Below are positions 33,593 to 42,205 of a DNA stretch of 64,000 bases, one piece after another. This DNA comes from Amycolatopsis pittospori (lineage in GTDB: Bacteria; Actinomycetota; Actinomycetes; Mycobacteriales; Pseudonocardiaceae), in contig NZ_JACBXD010000003.1 in assembly GCF_013870525.1 (NCBI RefSeq), forward strand, positions 1-64,000, in the 5' to 3' direction. Position 1 is the stretch's first letter, and each line of letters opens with the position of its first letter. The notes below the pieces were generated by a model. That model searched no databases. It was not told the DNA's origin and saw only the letters and a list, made by a program, of their open reading frames with translations. The translations under genes were made by a program, and so were the position numbers.

Positions 33593-34897
33593 ATGTTCGA
33601 AGCCGGCACCATCGATTCCGCCGCGGTCGCGGCCGTCCGGGAGGAGCGCGTCGACTGGCGCTTCCGCTCGGTCGCGCCTTCGCTGTCCGGACTCACGATC
33701 GGCGAAGCCGCCGCCCGTGGCGCGAAGCTGTTCGAAGACGGCTTCCTCGGCCCGTTCGTGGTGCTCGACGAAGAAGCCGTCGAACACAACCTCCGCACGA
33801 TGGCGGGCTGGTGCGCCGAACGCGGGATCGCGCTCGCGCCGCACGGCAAGACGACGATGGCGCCGCAGCTGTTCGAGCGTCAGCTCCAGCACGGCTCCTG
33901 GGGCATCACCTGCGCGAACGCCGGACATCTGCGCGTTTACCGGGCGTTCGGGGTTTCCCGGATCCTGCTCGCGAACCAGCTGCTCGACCCGTCGGGCCTG
34001 CGCTGGCTCTCGAAGGAACTGGACGCCGACGACGGCTTCGAGTTCGTCTGCTGGATCGACTCGGTCCGCGGCGTCGAGCTAATGACCGAAGCACTGCGCG
34101 GAGCCCGCCGTCAGGTCGACGTACTCGTCGAACTCGGCGGCGAAGGGGGCCGCACCGGGGTCCGCAGCACCGAGACGGCACTCGCCGTCGCCGAAGCCGC
34201 GCATGCGAGCCCGGCCCTGCGACTGCGTGGATCGGGCGGCTACGAAGGCGCGCTCTCCCACCACACCGACGAAAAGTCGCTCCAGCTGATCAGCTCCTAT
34301 GTGGACGGTCTACGCGAGCTCGTCTTCGCGTTCTCCGAAAAGGGGCTGCTCGACGACGCCGGCCAGATCATCGTCACCGGCGGCGGCAGCGCCTACTTCG
34401 ATCGCGTCGCCGACGAGCTCACCAAGGACTGGGGTGACCTGGACGTCCTGCCGATCCTGCGCAGCGGCGCCTACATCACCCACGACGACGGCTTCTACCG
34501 GGTGATCTCGCCGCTCGGGGAACACCCGCGCATCGGCGGCGTCGACTCGTTCCGCCCCGCGCTGCGCGCGTGGGCCCAGGTGACGTCGAAGCCGACGGAA
34601 GAACTCGCGCTGCTCACCATCGGCAAACGGGACGCCTCCTTCGACGAAGGCATGCCCGAGCCCCGTCTGATCCGCAAAGGCGACGGGCCACCGTCCGCGC
34701 TCGAAGGTCACACCATCCAGAAGATGAACGACCAGCACGCCTTCCTCACGCTGCCGTCGTCGTCGCCGGTCGAGGTCGGCGACTGGATCGGCCTCGGCCT
34801 GTCGCATCCGTGCACCGTGTTCGACAAGTGGCCGCTCATCCCGGTCGTCGGTCCCGACGGCGAGACAGTGCTCGATTTCGTCCGCACCCATTTCTGA
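33593..34897 (+). CDS. Fold-III PLP ammonia-lyase (D-glucosaminate dehydratase candidate)
   Basis: 434 residues of the D-serine dehydratase / D-threonine aldolase family. The PLP Lys is K86 in ALAPHGKTTMAP; VTGGGSAYFD lines the phosphate site; metal ligands of DSD1-type lyases appear in NDQHAFLTL and LSHPCTVFDKW. D-glucosaminate dehydratase belongs to this fold and makes 2-keto-3-deoxygluconate plus ammonia, which would feed the divergent PfkB kinase. Simple D-amino-acid deamination remains possible. The ATG at 33593 follows GAGGTG. It is first in the rightward operon. Confidence 0.85.
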   Translation: MFEAGTIDSAAVAAVREERVDWRFRSVAPSLSGLTIGEAAARGAKLFEDGFLGPFVVLDEEAVEHNLRTMAGWCAERGIALAPHGKTTMAPQLFERQLQHGSWGITCANAGHLRVYRAFGVSRILLANQLLDPSGLRWLSKELDADDGFEFVCWIDSVRGVELMTEALRGARRQVDVLVELGGEGGRTGVRSTETALAVAEAAHASPALRLRGSGGYEGALSHHTDEKSLQLISSYVDGLRELVFAFSEKGLLDDAGQIIVTGGGSAYFDRVADELTKDWGDLDVLPILRSGAYITHDDGFYRVISPLGEHPRIGGVDSFRPALRAWAQVTSKPTEELALLTIGKRDASFDEGMPEPRLIRKGDGPPSALEGHTIQKMNDQHAFLTLPSSSPVEVGDWIGLGLSHPCTVFDKWPLIPVVGPDGETVLDFVRTHF

Positions 34898-34930
34898 TCC
34901 GTCCTCCACCGCCGCAGAGGAAGAATCATC

Positions 34931-36526
34931 ATGGACATCGTTGTCCGCTCCGCACTGGTCGCCGACGGCACCGGGGATCCGCTCACCAGGCACGACGTGG
35001 GCATCACCGGCGGCCGGATCGCCAGTGTCGCCGAACCGGGCTCGCTCGCGGGCCGCCGCACCATCGACGCCGAAGGACTCGTGCTCGCGCCCGGGTTCAT
35101 CGACATGCACTCGCACTCCGACCTGCAGCTGCTCGCGAACCCGGACCACCTCGCGAAGCTCTCGCAGGGCGTCACGACCGAGGTCCTCGGACAGGACGGC
35201 CTTTCCTACGCGCCCGTGAACGACGACGTCCTCGCGGCGCTGCGCCAGCAGCTCGCCGGATGGAACGACGATCCCGCCGGATTCGACTGGAACTGGCGCT
35301 CGGTCGGGGAATACCTCGACCGGCTCGACACCGGGGTCGCGGTCAACGCGGCGTACCTGGTGCCGCAGGGCACCGTCCGCATGCTCACCGTCGGCTGGGA
35401 CGACCGGCCGGCCACCGAAGCCGAGATGAACGCGATGAAGGAGCTCATCGCGACCGGGCTCGCCGAGGGCGCGATGGGCATGTCGTCCGGCCTCACCTAC
35501 ACGCCGGGCATGTACGCGACCACCGAGGAACTCGTCGAGCTGTGCCAGGTCGTCGGGGAGAACGGCGGCTTCTACAGTCCGCACCACCGCAGCTACGGCA
35601 AGGGCGCGCTCGAAGCGTTCGGCGAGATGGTCGACGTCTCCCGCCGGTCGGGCTGTCCGCTGCACCTCGCGCACGCGACGATGAACTTCTCGGTGAACAA
35701 GGGCAAGGCACCCCAGCTGCTGGAGCTGCTCGACCAGGCGCTCGACGACGGCTGCGACATCTCCCTGGACACTTACCCCTATCTCCCGGGCGCCACCTAC
35801 CTTTCCGCACTGCTGCCCAGCTGGTCGACGGAAGGCGGGCTCGACGCGACGCTCGCTCGCCTGTCCGATGTGGACACCCGTGAGCGGATTCGCGCGGAGA
35901 TCGAGGAGACCGGCTCCGACGGCGCCCACGGGGTGCCGATCGACTGGGAGGCCATCGAGATCAACGGTGTCCGCCGCGACGAGAACTCGCACCTGGTCGG
36001 GCATTCCGTCGCCGCTTCGGCGCAGCGAGCCGGGAAACCGGCCGCGGAACTGTACTTCGACGTCCTGCTCTCGGAGAAGCTCGGCACGTCCTGCCTGATG
36101 CACGTCGGGCACGAGGAGAACGTCCAGGCGATCATGCGCCACCGCACGCACACCGGCGGCAGTGACGGCCTTCTCGTCGGCGCGCGGCCGCATCCGCGCG
36201 CCTGGGGCACCTTCCCGCGTTACCTCGCGCGCTACGTCCGCGAACTCGGCGTCCTCGACCTCGCCGAATGCGTCTCGCATCTCACCGGCCGGGCCGCGGA
36301 ACGCCTGCGGCTGACCGATCGCGGCCTCGTCCGTGCCGGGTACGCGGCGGACCTCGTGCTGTTCGACCCGGAAACCGTCGCCGACACCGCCACGTTCGAC
36401 GAACCGCGGCAGCAGGCCGCCGGTATCCCCTATGTCTTCGTCAACGGTGTCGCCGCCATCGACGATGGTCAACCGACCGGCGCCCTCGCCGGCCATTCAC
36501 TGCGCAACCCCGGGAGTGCCCGATGA
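34931..36526 (+). CDS. N-acyl-D-amino-acid deacylase family amidohydrolase
   Basis: 531 residues, D-aminoacylase type. The metal motif HSH is at residues 60-62 in PGFIDMHSHSDLQ; later ligands lie in FYSPHHRSYG, PLHLAHATMN and the Asp of VGARPHPRAWGTFP region. The beta-barrel edges (VVRSALVADGTGDPL and GYAADLVLFDPETV) are complete. Family members deacylate N-acyl-D-amino acids; in this operon an attractive substrate is N-acetyl-D-glucosaminate, giving D-glucosaminate for the preceding lyase. RBS AGAGGAAG. Its stop overlaps the GntP start (ATGA). Confidence 0.87.
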   Translation: MDIVVRSALVADGTGDPLTRHDVGITGGRIASVAEPGSLAGRRTIDAEGLVLAPGFIDMHSHSDLQLLANPDHLAKLSQGVTTEVLGQDGLSYAPVNDDVLAALRQQLAGWNDDPAGFDWNWRSVGEYLDRLDTGVAVNAAYLVPQGTVRMLTVGWDDRPATEAEMNAMKELIATGLAEGAMGMSSGLTYTPGMYATTEELVELCQVVGENGGFYSPHHRSYGKGALEAFGEMVDVSRRSGCPLHLAHATMNFSVNKGKAPQLLELLDQALDDGCDISLDTYPYLPGATYLSALLPSWSTEGGLDATLARLSDVDTRERIRAEIEETGSDGAHGVPIDWEAIEINGVRRDENSHLVGHSVAASAQRAGKPAAELYFDVLLSEKLGTSCLMHVGHEENVQAIMRHRTHTGGSDGLLVGARPHPRAWGTFPRYLARYVRELGVLDLAECVSHLTGRAAERLRLTDRGLVRAGYAADLVLFDPETVADTATFDEPRQQAAGIPYVFVNGVAAIDDGQPTGALAGHSLRNPGSAR

Positions 36527-37911
36527 TCGATTGGCTCCAACATTCGACGGGAGGTCTCCTGACCCTCGCCGCCGTCTCGATCGCGGTTCTGCTGTTCCTC
36601 ATCATCAAGGTCAAACTCGAGCCCTTCATCGCGCTGATCGTGGTCGGCCTCCTGACCGCACTGGCCGCGGGCCTGCCCGTCGGGCAGATCGTCGGCTCCG
36701 CGCAGAAGGCGTCGGATTCCCTGCTGGAAAAGGGTTTCGGCGGGATTCTCGGGCATATCGCCGCGATCATCGGGCTCGGCACGATCCTCGGCTCCATTTT
36801 GGAGCGTTCCGGCGGGGCGAAGGTGCTCACCGGCGCGCTGCTGCGGGCCATCGGCGAGAAACGGGCCCCACTCGCGATGGGCCTCGCCGGTTTCGTCTTC
36901 GGTATCCCGGTCTTCTTCGACATCGGCATCTTCGTGCTGGCGCCGCTGGTCTACGTCGCCGCCAAACAGGGCGGCCGTTCGCTGGTGCTCTACGCGCTGC
37001 CGCTGCTCGCCGGTCTTTCCATCACGCACGCGTTCCTCCCGCCGCACCCCGGTCCGGTGGCCGCGGCCGGCCTGCTGCACGTCGAACTCGGCTGGATCAT
37101 CCTGATGGGCCTGGTCTGCGGTATCCCGGCGTTCCTGGTCGGCGGTGTCGTGTACTCGACCTGGATCGGCAAGCGCATCGACGTGCCGGTTCCCGAGGAA
37201 TTCCTTGTCGCGGAGGACGAAGGCGAGAAAGAGGAGAACCCGCCGTCGCTCGGCCTGGTGGCCGCGATCATCGCCGTTCCGCTGGTCCTGATCCTCGCCG
37301 GGACGTTCGGCAGCATCTGGCTCCCGAAGGATTCCGCACCCGCCGGTGTGGCCGCGTTCATCGGCACCCCGGCTGTCGCGCTGACGATCTCGGTGCTGCT
37401 CGCGTCCTGGCTGCTGGGGCTGCGCCGAGGCTTGACGGGCAAGGATTTGAGCGAGCTTTCGGCGAAATCCCTCCGCCCGGTCGCGATGATCCTGCTGGTG
37501 GTCGGCGCGGGAGCGTTCTTCGGCGCCGTGCTGTCCGCGACGGGAATCGGCAAGGCCGTCGCCGGTTCGCTGGACAACGCCGGTCTCCCGGTCATCCTCG
37601 CGGCGTACGTGATCAGTTGCGGTATGCGGATCGCACAGGGTTCCGCGACCGTCGCGATCGTGACCACGAGCGGCATCGTCGCACCGACGGTGGCGACGCT
37701 GGGCTATTCACAGATCCAGCTCGCCCTGCTGGTCGTGGCGATCTCGGCCGGGTCGATCATCGCCTCGCACGTGAACGACGGCGGGTTCTGGATCATCTCG
37801 CGGTACTTCAACCTGACCGTGCCGCAGACCCTGAAAACCTGGACCGTCCTGGAAACCGTCCTTTCCGTTTCCGGTTTCGGCGTGGCAGCATTGCTCATGG
37901 CAGTGGTTTAA
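36523..37911 (+). CDS. GntP-family sugar-acid permease
   Basis: 462 residues, about 12-14 membrane segments, typical GntP length. Family marks include GLGTILGSILERSGGA, FGIPVFFDIGIFVLAPLVY, ITHAFLPPHPGPVAAA and IIASHVNDGGFWII. GntP carriers take up gluconate and related aldonates by proton symport. Here the cargo is probably N-acetylglucosaminate or another sugar acid (inference from neighbours). The ATG overlaps the deacylase stop. The next gene begins 27 bp later. Confidence 0.93.
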   Translation: MIDWLQHSTGGLLTLAAVSIAVLLFLIIKVKLEPFIALIVVGLLTALAAGLPVGQIVGSAQKASDSLLEKGFGGILGHIAAIIGLGTILGSILERSGGAKVLTGALLRAIGEKRAPLAMGLAGFVFGIPVFFDIGIFVLAPLVYVAAKQGGRSLVLYALPLLAGLSITHAFLPPHPGPVAAAGLLHVELGWIILMGLVCGIPAFLVGGVVYSTWIGKRIDVPVPEEFLVAEDEGEKEENPPSLGLVAAIIAVPLVLILAGTFGSIWLPKDSAPAGVAAFIGTPAVALTISVLLASWLLGLRRGLTGKDLSELSAKSLRPVAMILLVVGAGAFFGAVLSATGIGKAVAGSLDNAGLPVILAAYVISCGMRIAQGSATVAIVTTSGIVAPTVATLGYSQIQLALLVVAISAGSIIASHVNDGGFWIISRYFNLTVPQTLKTWTVLETVLSVSGFGVAALLMAVV

Positions 37912-37938
37912 ACCACCTGAAAGCTGGGAGAGATCACG

Positions 37939-39069
37939 ATGACCGGACTCGATCGACGCACCTTCCTCGGCGCCGTCGGAGCGGCTGGACTCACCACCGT
38001 TCTCGGTTCCCACCTCGCGAACGCTTCCGAACAGACCTGCGGACCGAAGGGAACCGGGGCCATCTACATCAGCAGCTACACCAGTTCCGGACACGGACTC
38101 GATGTCGCTCACCGGGACACGGCGACCAACGCGCTGGTCGTCGACCGGACGATTCCGGGTGTCAGCAACGCCTCCTGGTTCGACATCAGCGCCGATCGCA
38201 AGACGCTGTACGTGACCAATGAGGACGAGAGCGGCCAGATCTCCGCGCTGAGCCTGGCCGATCCCACGAAACCCAAGCTGCTCAACAAGAAGTCGGCCAA
38301 GGGGCAGCACCCGACGCATCTGACCGTCCACTCCAGCCAGAAATACGTGCTGGCCGCGAACTACAGCAGCGGCAGCGTCGTCGTCCTCCCGATCCTGGCG
38401 GGCGGGAAACTCGGCGACGTCGTCGATCTCGCTCAGCACAAGGGCGCCGAGCGTGCCGCCCACGCGCACCAGGTGGTCAACGATCCCACCGGCAAATGGG
38501 TGCTCTCAGTCGATCTCGGCGCGGATTCGGTCTACGTCTACCAACTCGACGTCGCCACCGGGAAGCTCAAGCTGAACCAGCAGCTGAAGCTCCCGTCCGG
38601 CGCCGGGCCCCGGCACCTCGCGTTCCACCCGAGCGGCAAGTACGCGTACATCCTCGGCGAGCTTCGTGCCGAGGTGACCGTCGCGACATGGAACGCGGCC
38701 ACCGGGAAGCTCGCCGCAGGGCAGGTCGTCCCGGCCGTTCCGGCGGGCACTCCCGGCGAGCAGTACCCGGGTGAGATCACCACGTCCAAGGACGGGAAGT
38801 TCGTCTACGCGTCGGTGCGCGGCTCCGACACGATCGCGTCGTTCGGCGTCGGTGAGGACGGGAAGTCCTTGAAGCTGCTGGGCAACGCGCCCGTCGGCGG
38901 CGTCTACCCCCGCCACATCACCCTGGATCCGACCGAACGCTGGTTCTACGTCTCCAGCGACAAGTCCGGCACGCTCAGCTGGCTGCCGCGCGATCCCGCC
39001 ACCGGCCTTCCCGGTGCCGTCGCCGGGAAACTGGCGCTCCCCCAGGTCAATTCCGTCTTTTTCGCATAA
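37939..39069 (+). CDS. Tat-exported lactonase, seven-bladed beta-propeller
   Basis: 376 residues. The N-terminus has a twin-arginine signal (LDRRTFLGAVGAAGLTTV), so export in folded form is expected. The rest is a lactonase-type propeller (PF10282) with repeats such as HPTHLTVHSSQKYVLAANYS and GPRHLAFHPSGKYAYI. Cytoplasmic members are 6-phosphogluconolactonases, but an exported one cannot act on that substrate. Opening the 1,5-lactone of C1-oxidised chitin ends would fit the operon. RBS GGGAGAG. Confidence 0.88.
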   Translation: MTGLDRRTFLGAVGAAGLTTVLGSHLANASEQTCGPKGTGAIYISSYTSSGHGLDVAHRDTATNALVVDRTIPGVSNASWFDISADRKTLYVTNEDESGQISALSLADPTKPKLLNKKSAKGQHPTHLTVHSSQKYVLAANYSSGSVVVLPILAGGKLGDVVDLAQHKGAERAAHAHQVVNDPTGKWVLSVDLGADSVYVYQLDVATGKLKLNQQLKLPSGAGPRHLAFHPSGKYAYILGELRAEVTVATWNAATGKLAAGQVVPAVPAGTPGEQYPGEITTSKDGKFVYASVRGSDTIASFGVGEDGKSLKLLGNAPVGGVYPRHITLDPTERWFYVSSDKSGTLSWLPRDPATGLPGAVAGKLALPQVNSVFFA

Positions 39070-39081
39070 GGAGAAACTCCC

Positions 39082-40365
39082 ATGAGAACTCGCGTCCTGA
39101 TCGCGGGCCTCGCGGCGCTCGGCCTCGTCTCGGCCTGTGCGCCGGCGCAGAACACCCCCGCCGCGAGCGGCGGTGACGAGAAGTCCGGCACGGTCCGGGT
39201 CTGGCTGTTCGACGAGGCCAACCGCGCCCCCAAGGAGGCCGCGGTCAAGGAGGCGATCGCCGAGTTCAAGGCGGCGCATTCCGGGGTCGAGGTCGACGTC
39301 CAGTGGATCCCGGTGGAGGGGCGCGCGGACAAATTCTCCGGCGCCTTCAACGACCCGGCGAGCGCGCCGGACGTCGCCGAGTTCGGCAACACCGACGTCT
39401 CCAGCTACGCCGCCACGGGCGCGCTGGCCGATCTCACCGGTGATCTCTCGTCGTGGAAGGAGGGTTCCGACATCCTCCCCGCGGTGCTGGAGACGGCGAA
39501 GTCCGGTGGCAAGACGTACGGGCTCCCCTGGTTCACCGGCATCCGCGCGTTGTACTACCGCACGGACATCTTCGCCGAGCTCGGTCTCAAGCCGCCCGCC
39601 ACGCTGGCGGAGCTGACCGAGACCGCGCGGACGATCCGGGCCAAGAAGCCGGAGCTGTACGGCATCTCCGTCGGTGGCAAGTACACCTACGCGATGCTGC
39701 CGTTCCTGTGGGCACACGGCGGCGAGATCGCCAAGCAGGAAGGCGACAAGTGGAAGTCCACTGTGGACTCCGAGCAGGCCAAGGCCGGGGTCGCGACGTA
39801 CGCGAACCTGATGAAGGCCGACATCTGCCCGCCGGAACAGTGCGCCAACCTCACCGGGACGCAGAGCATCACGGCGTTCGCGGGCGGCAAGGCGGGTATG
39901 TCGATCGGCGGTGACTTCAACCGCAAGGCCGTCGAAGCCGGTCAGGTGAAGGGGAAGTACGCGATCCTCCCGATCCCGGGCACCGAGGCCGGCAAGATCG
40001 CGCCGGCGTTCGCGGGCGGCAACCTGCTCGGCGTGTTCAACGCGACCAAGCGCAAGAGCCTCGCGGTCGAGTTCGTCGAACTGCTCGGTGGCGCGAAGTA
40101 CCAGGAGAAGATGTACTTCGGCATGGGCAACCTGCCCACGCTCGGCAGCGTCCAGAAGAAGGTCGCGGCGAGCGACCCGTCGGTCAAGCCGTTCGTCGAC
40201 ACGCTCACCGCGGGCACCAAGTTCGTCCCCGCCACCGCCGCGTGGTCGAAGATCGACGCGCAGAACGTCCTGCCGACCGCGATCCAGCAGATCGCGACCG
40301 GTGGCAAGGATCCGGCCGCCGCACTGGGTGCCGCCTCCGCCGAGATGAACAAGGCGTTCGGCTAG
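39082..40365 (+). CDS. ABC sugar-binding lipoprotein (family 1)
   Basis: 427 residues. Signal peptide with lipobox LVSAC (Cys at residue 19), then a family-1 solute-binding protein: VRVWLFDEANRAPKEAAVKE, DVAEFGNTDVSSYAATGALA and GLPWFTGIRALYYRTDIF. It should capture an oligosaccharide outside the membrane for the two following permeases. Together with the GH20 enzyme the likely cargo is N-acetylglucosamine-containing oligosaccharide. RBS AAGGAG 9 nt before the ATG. Confidence 0.92.
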   Translation: MRTRVLIAGLAALGLVSACAPAQNTPAASGGDEKSGTVRVWLFDEANRAPKEAAVKEAIAEFKAAHSGVEVDVQWIPVEGRADKFSGAFNDPASAPDVAEFGNTDVSSYAATGALADLTGDLSSWKEGSDILPAVLETAKSGGKTYGLPWFTGIRALYYRTDIFAELGLKPPATLAELTETARTIRAKKPELYGISVGGKYTYAMLPFLWAHGGEIAKQEGDKWKSTVDSEQAKAGVATYANLMKADICPPEQCANLTGTQSITAFAGGKAGMSIGGDFNRKAVEAGQVKGKYAILPIPGTEAGKIAPAFAGGNLLGVFNATKRKSLAVEFVELLGGAKYQEKMYFGMGNLPTLGSVQKKVAASDPSVKPFVDTLTAGTKFVPATAAWSKIDAQNVLPTAIQQIATGGKDPAAALGAASAEMNKAFG

Positions 40366-40369
40366 CTCC

Positions 40370-41329
40370 ATGGTGACCAAGGAACTTTCACGCACCGCGG
40401 CGTCGCCCGCCCCGGCCCGGCGTTCCCCACGCCGTCGCCGGGACGGGCGGGCCGCCCTGCTCTACCTGGCACCGGGCGGCATCCTGCTGCTCGCCATGCT
40501 GGTCTACCCGATCTACCAGCTCATCCTGATCTCGTTCTACGACTACGGGCAACCGCAAGCCGTCGGCAACGCGCCTCTGGTGTTCCTCGGCTTCGGCAAC
40601 TACGCCGAACTGCTGCAGAACCTGCAGTTCTGGGAGGTGCTGGCCAAGACCCTCGGGTTCACCGCGGTCTGCGTCGTGGGCAGCCTCGCGCTCGGGACGG
40701 CGCTGGCCGTCCTGGCCACCCGGGTCCGTACGTGGGCACGGGTGCCGCTGTTCCTGGCGGCTCTGGCCGCGTGGGCGACGCCGGCGATGGCGGGCTCGTA
40801 CGTCTGGCTGTTCCTGTTCGACGCGGACTTCGGCCTGGTGAACGAGGTGCTCTCGGGCCTCGGGTTCTCCGGGATGGCGAACCACTCCTGGACCTACGGC
40901 ACCTACGGCACGTTCGGGCTGGTGGCCGCCGAGGTCATCTGGTGCTCGTTCCCGTTCGTCATGGTGACGATGTACGCGGGGATCAAGGGCGTGCCGGAAG
41001 AGGTCATCGAGGCCGCGCATCTCGACGGCGCGTCGACCTGGCGCACCACGTGGACGATCACGCTGCCGATGGTGCGGCCGCTGCTGACCATCGCCACGAT
41101 CCAGTCGATCATCTGGGACTTCAAGATCTTCACCCAGATCTACGTGATGACCAACGGCGGCGGGGTGGCCGGGCGCAACCTCGTCCTCAACGTCTTCGCC
41201 TATCAACAGGCCTTCGCCGGACAGGAATACGGTCTCGGCGCGGCGCTCGGAGTCGTGATGACCTTGCTGCTGCTGTCCATCACCGGGCTGTACGTCCGGT
41301 CGCAACGCCGGGGTGCCGGATGGGTGTGA
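40370..41329 (+). CDS. ABC sugar permease, MalF-like
   Basis: 319 residues with six membrane segments and the cytoplasmic EAA loop VIEAAHLDGASTWRTTWTIT preceding LP. It forms the channel with the next gene. It starts 4 bp after the lipoprotein stop. A basic N-terminal tail (RRSPRRRRDGR) precedes the first helix. No ATPase gene is in the operon, so a shared MsiK-type ATPase elsewhere is expected. Confidence 0.93.
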   Translation: MVTKELSRTAASPAPARRSPRRRRDGRAALLYLAPGGILLLAMLVYPIYQLILISFYDYGQPQAVGNAPLVFLGFGNYAELLQNLQFWEVLAKTLGFTAVCVVGSLALGTALAVLATRVRTWARVPLFLAALAAWATPAMAGSYVWLFLFDADFGLVNEVLSGLGFSGMANHSWTYGTYGTFGLVAAEVIWCSFPFVMVTMYAGIKGVPEEVIEAAHLDGASTWRTTWTITLPMVRPLLTIATIQSIIWDFKIFTQIYVMTNGGGVAGRNLVLNVFAYQQAFAGQEYGLGAALGVVMTLLLLSITGLYVRSQRRGAGWV

Positions 41330-42204
41330 CGACAGCGCCCGCCAGGGCAAGGAACCGGCGGGTCAAGAAGCCGGGCAGGCTGATCGCCGAGATCGTCTGC
41401 GTCGTGATCGCCGGAATGGTCGCGTTCCCGGTGTACTGGATGGTGCTTTCGGCGTTCAAGCCGACCGGGCAGATCCAGTCGGACAACCCCCGCCCGTGGA
41501 CGCTGACACCGACCCTGGAGCACTTCGAGCGGGTGCTCAGCGGCGAGGGATTCGCGATGTTCTTCCTGAACAGCGTGATCGTCGCCGTCGTCGTGGTGGC
41601 GCTGTCGCTGCTGCTGTCGTTCCTCTCGGCGGTGGCGCTGACTCGGTTCAACTTCCGCGGCAAGACCGTCCTGCTGGTTATGGTGCTGGTGGCGCAGATG
41701 GTGCCGGTCGAGGCGCTGACCATTCCGCTGTTCTTCCTGATGCGGTCGGTCGGCGACGTCGCGCCCGCGTTCGGCACCAACCACCTCGGCTCGCTGATCC
41801 TGGTGCATCTGGCGTTCAGCCTGCCGTTCGCGATCTGGATGCTGCGCGGCTTCGTCGCCGCGGTGCCGCAGGAACTGGAAGAGGCGTCGAAGATCGACGG
41901 GGCGAGCCGCATGCGGTTCACCTGGCAGATCCTCTTCCCGCTGGTGGCACCCGGGCTGGTGGCGATCAGCGTGCTGTCGTTCATCCACGCCTGGAACGAC
42001 TTCCTGTTCGCCAAGACGTTCATCATCTCCAACACCGAGAACCAGACGCTTCCGCTGGCGATTCTCGTGTTCTTCAAACCGGAGGACACCGACTGGGGCG
42101 CGGTGATGGCGGGCTCGACCCTGATGACCATCCCGGTGCTGGTGTTCTTCATCCTCGTACAACGACGACTCGTGTCCGTCATGGGCGGCGCGGTGAAGGG
42201 CTGA
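41320..42204 (+). CDS. ABC sugar permease, MalG-like
   Basis: 294 residues, six membrane segments, EAA loop ELEEASKIDGASRMRFTWQI then LFP. Start ATG 41320 overlaps the upstream permease by 10 bp; GTG 41326 is an alternative with a GTGA overlap. It partners the MalF-like subunit. Ends one base before the GH20 gene, so all are cotranscribed. Confidence 0.93.
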   Translation: MGVTTAPARARNRRVKKPGRLIAEIVCVVIAGMVAFPVYWMVLSAFKPTGQIQSDNPRPWTLTPTLEHFERVLSGEGFAMFFLNSVIVAVVVVALSLLLSFLSAVALTRFNFRGKTVLLVMVLVAQMVPVEALTIPLFFLMRSVGDVAPAFGTNHLGSLILVHLAFSLPFAIWMLRGFVAAVPQELEEASKIDGASRMRFTWQILFPLVAPGLVAISVLSFIHAWNDFLFAKTFIISNTENQTLPLAILVFFKPEDTDWGAVMAGSTLMTIPVLVFFILVQRRLVSVMGGAVKG

Positions 42205-42205
42205 C

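Noticed and set aside
37939..39069. 6-phosphogluconolactonase of the pentose phosphate pathway
   Set aside because: The twin-arginine export signal makes a cytoplasmic phosphosugar role unlikely.
40370..42204. ABC importer taken as defective because no ATPase gene is present
   Set aside because: Actinomycete sugar importers commonly share an ATPase encoded elsewhere (MsiK type).
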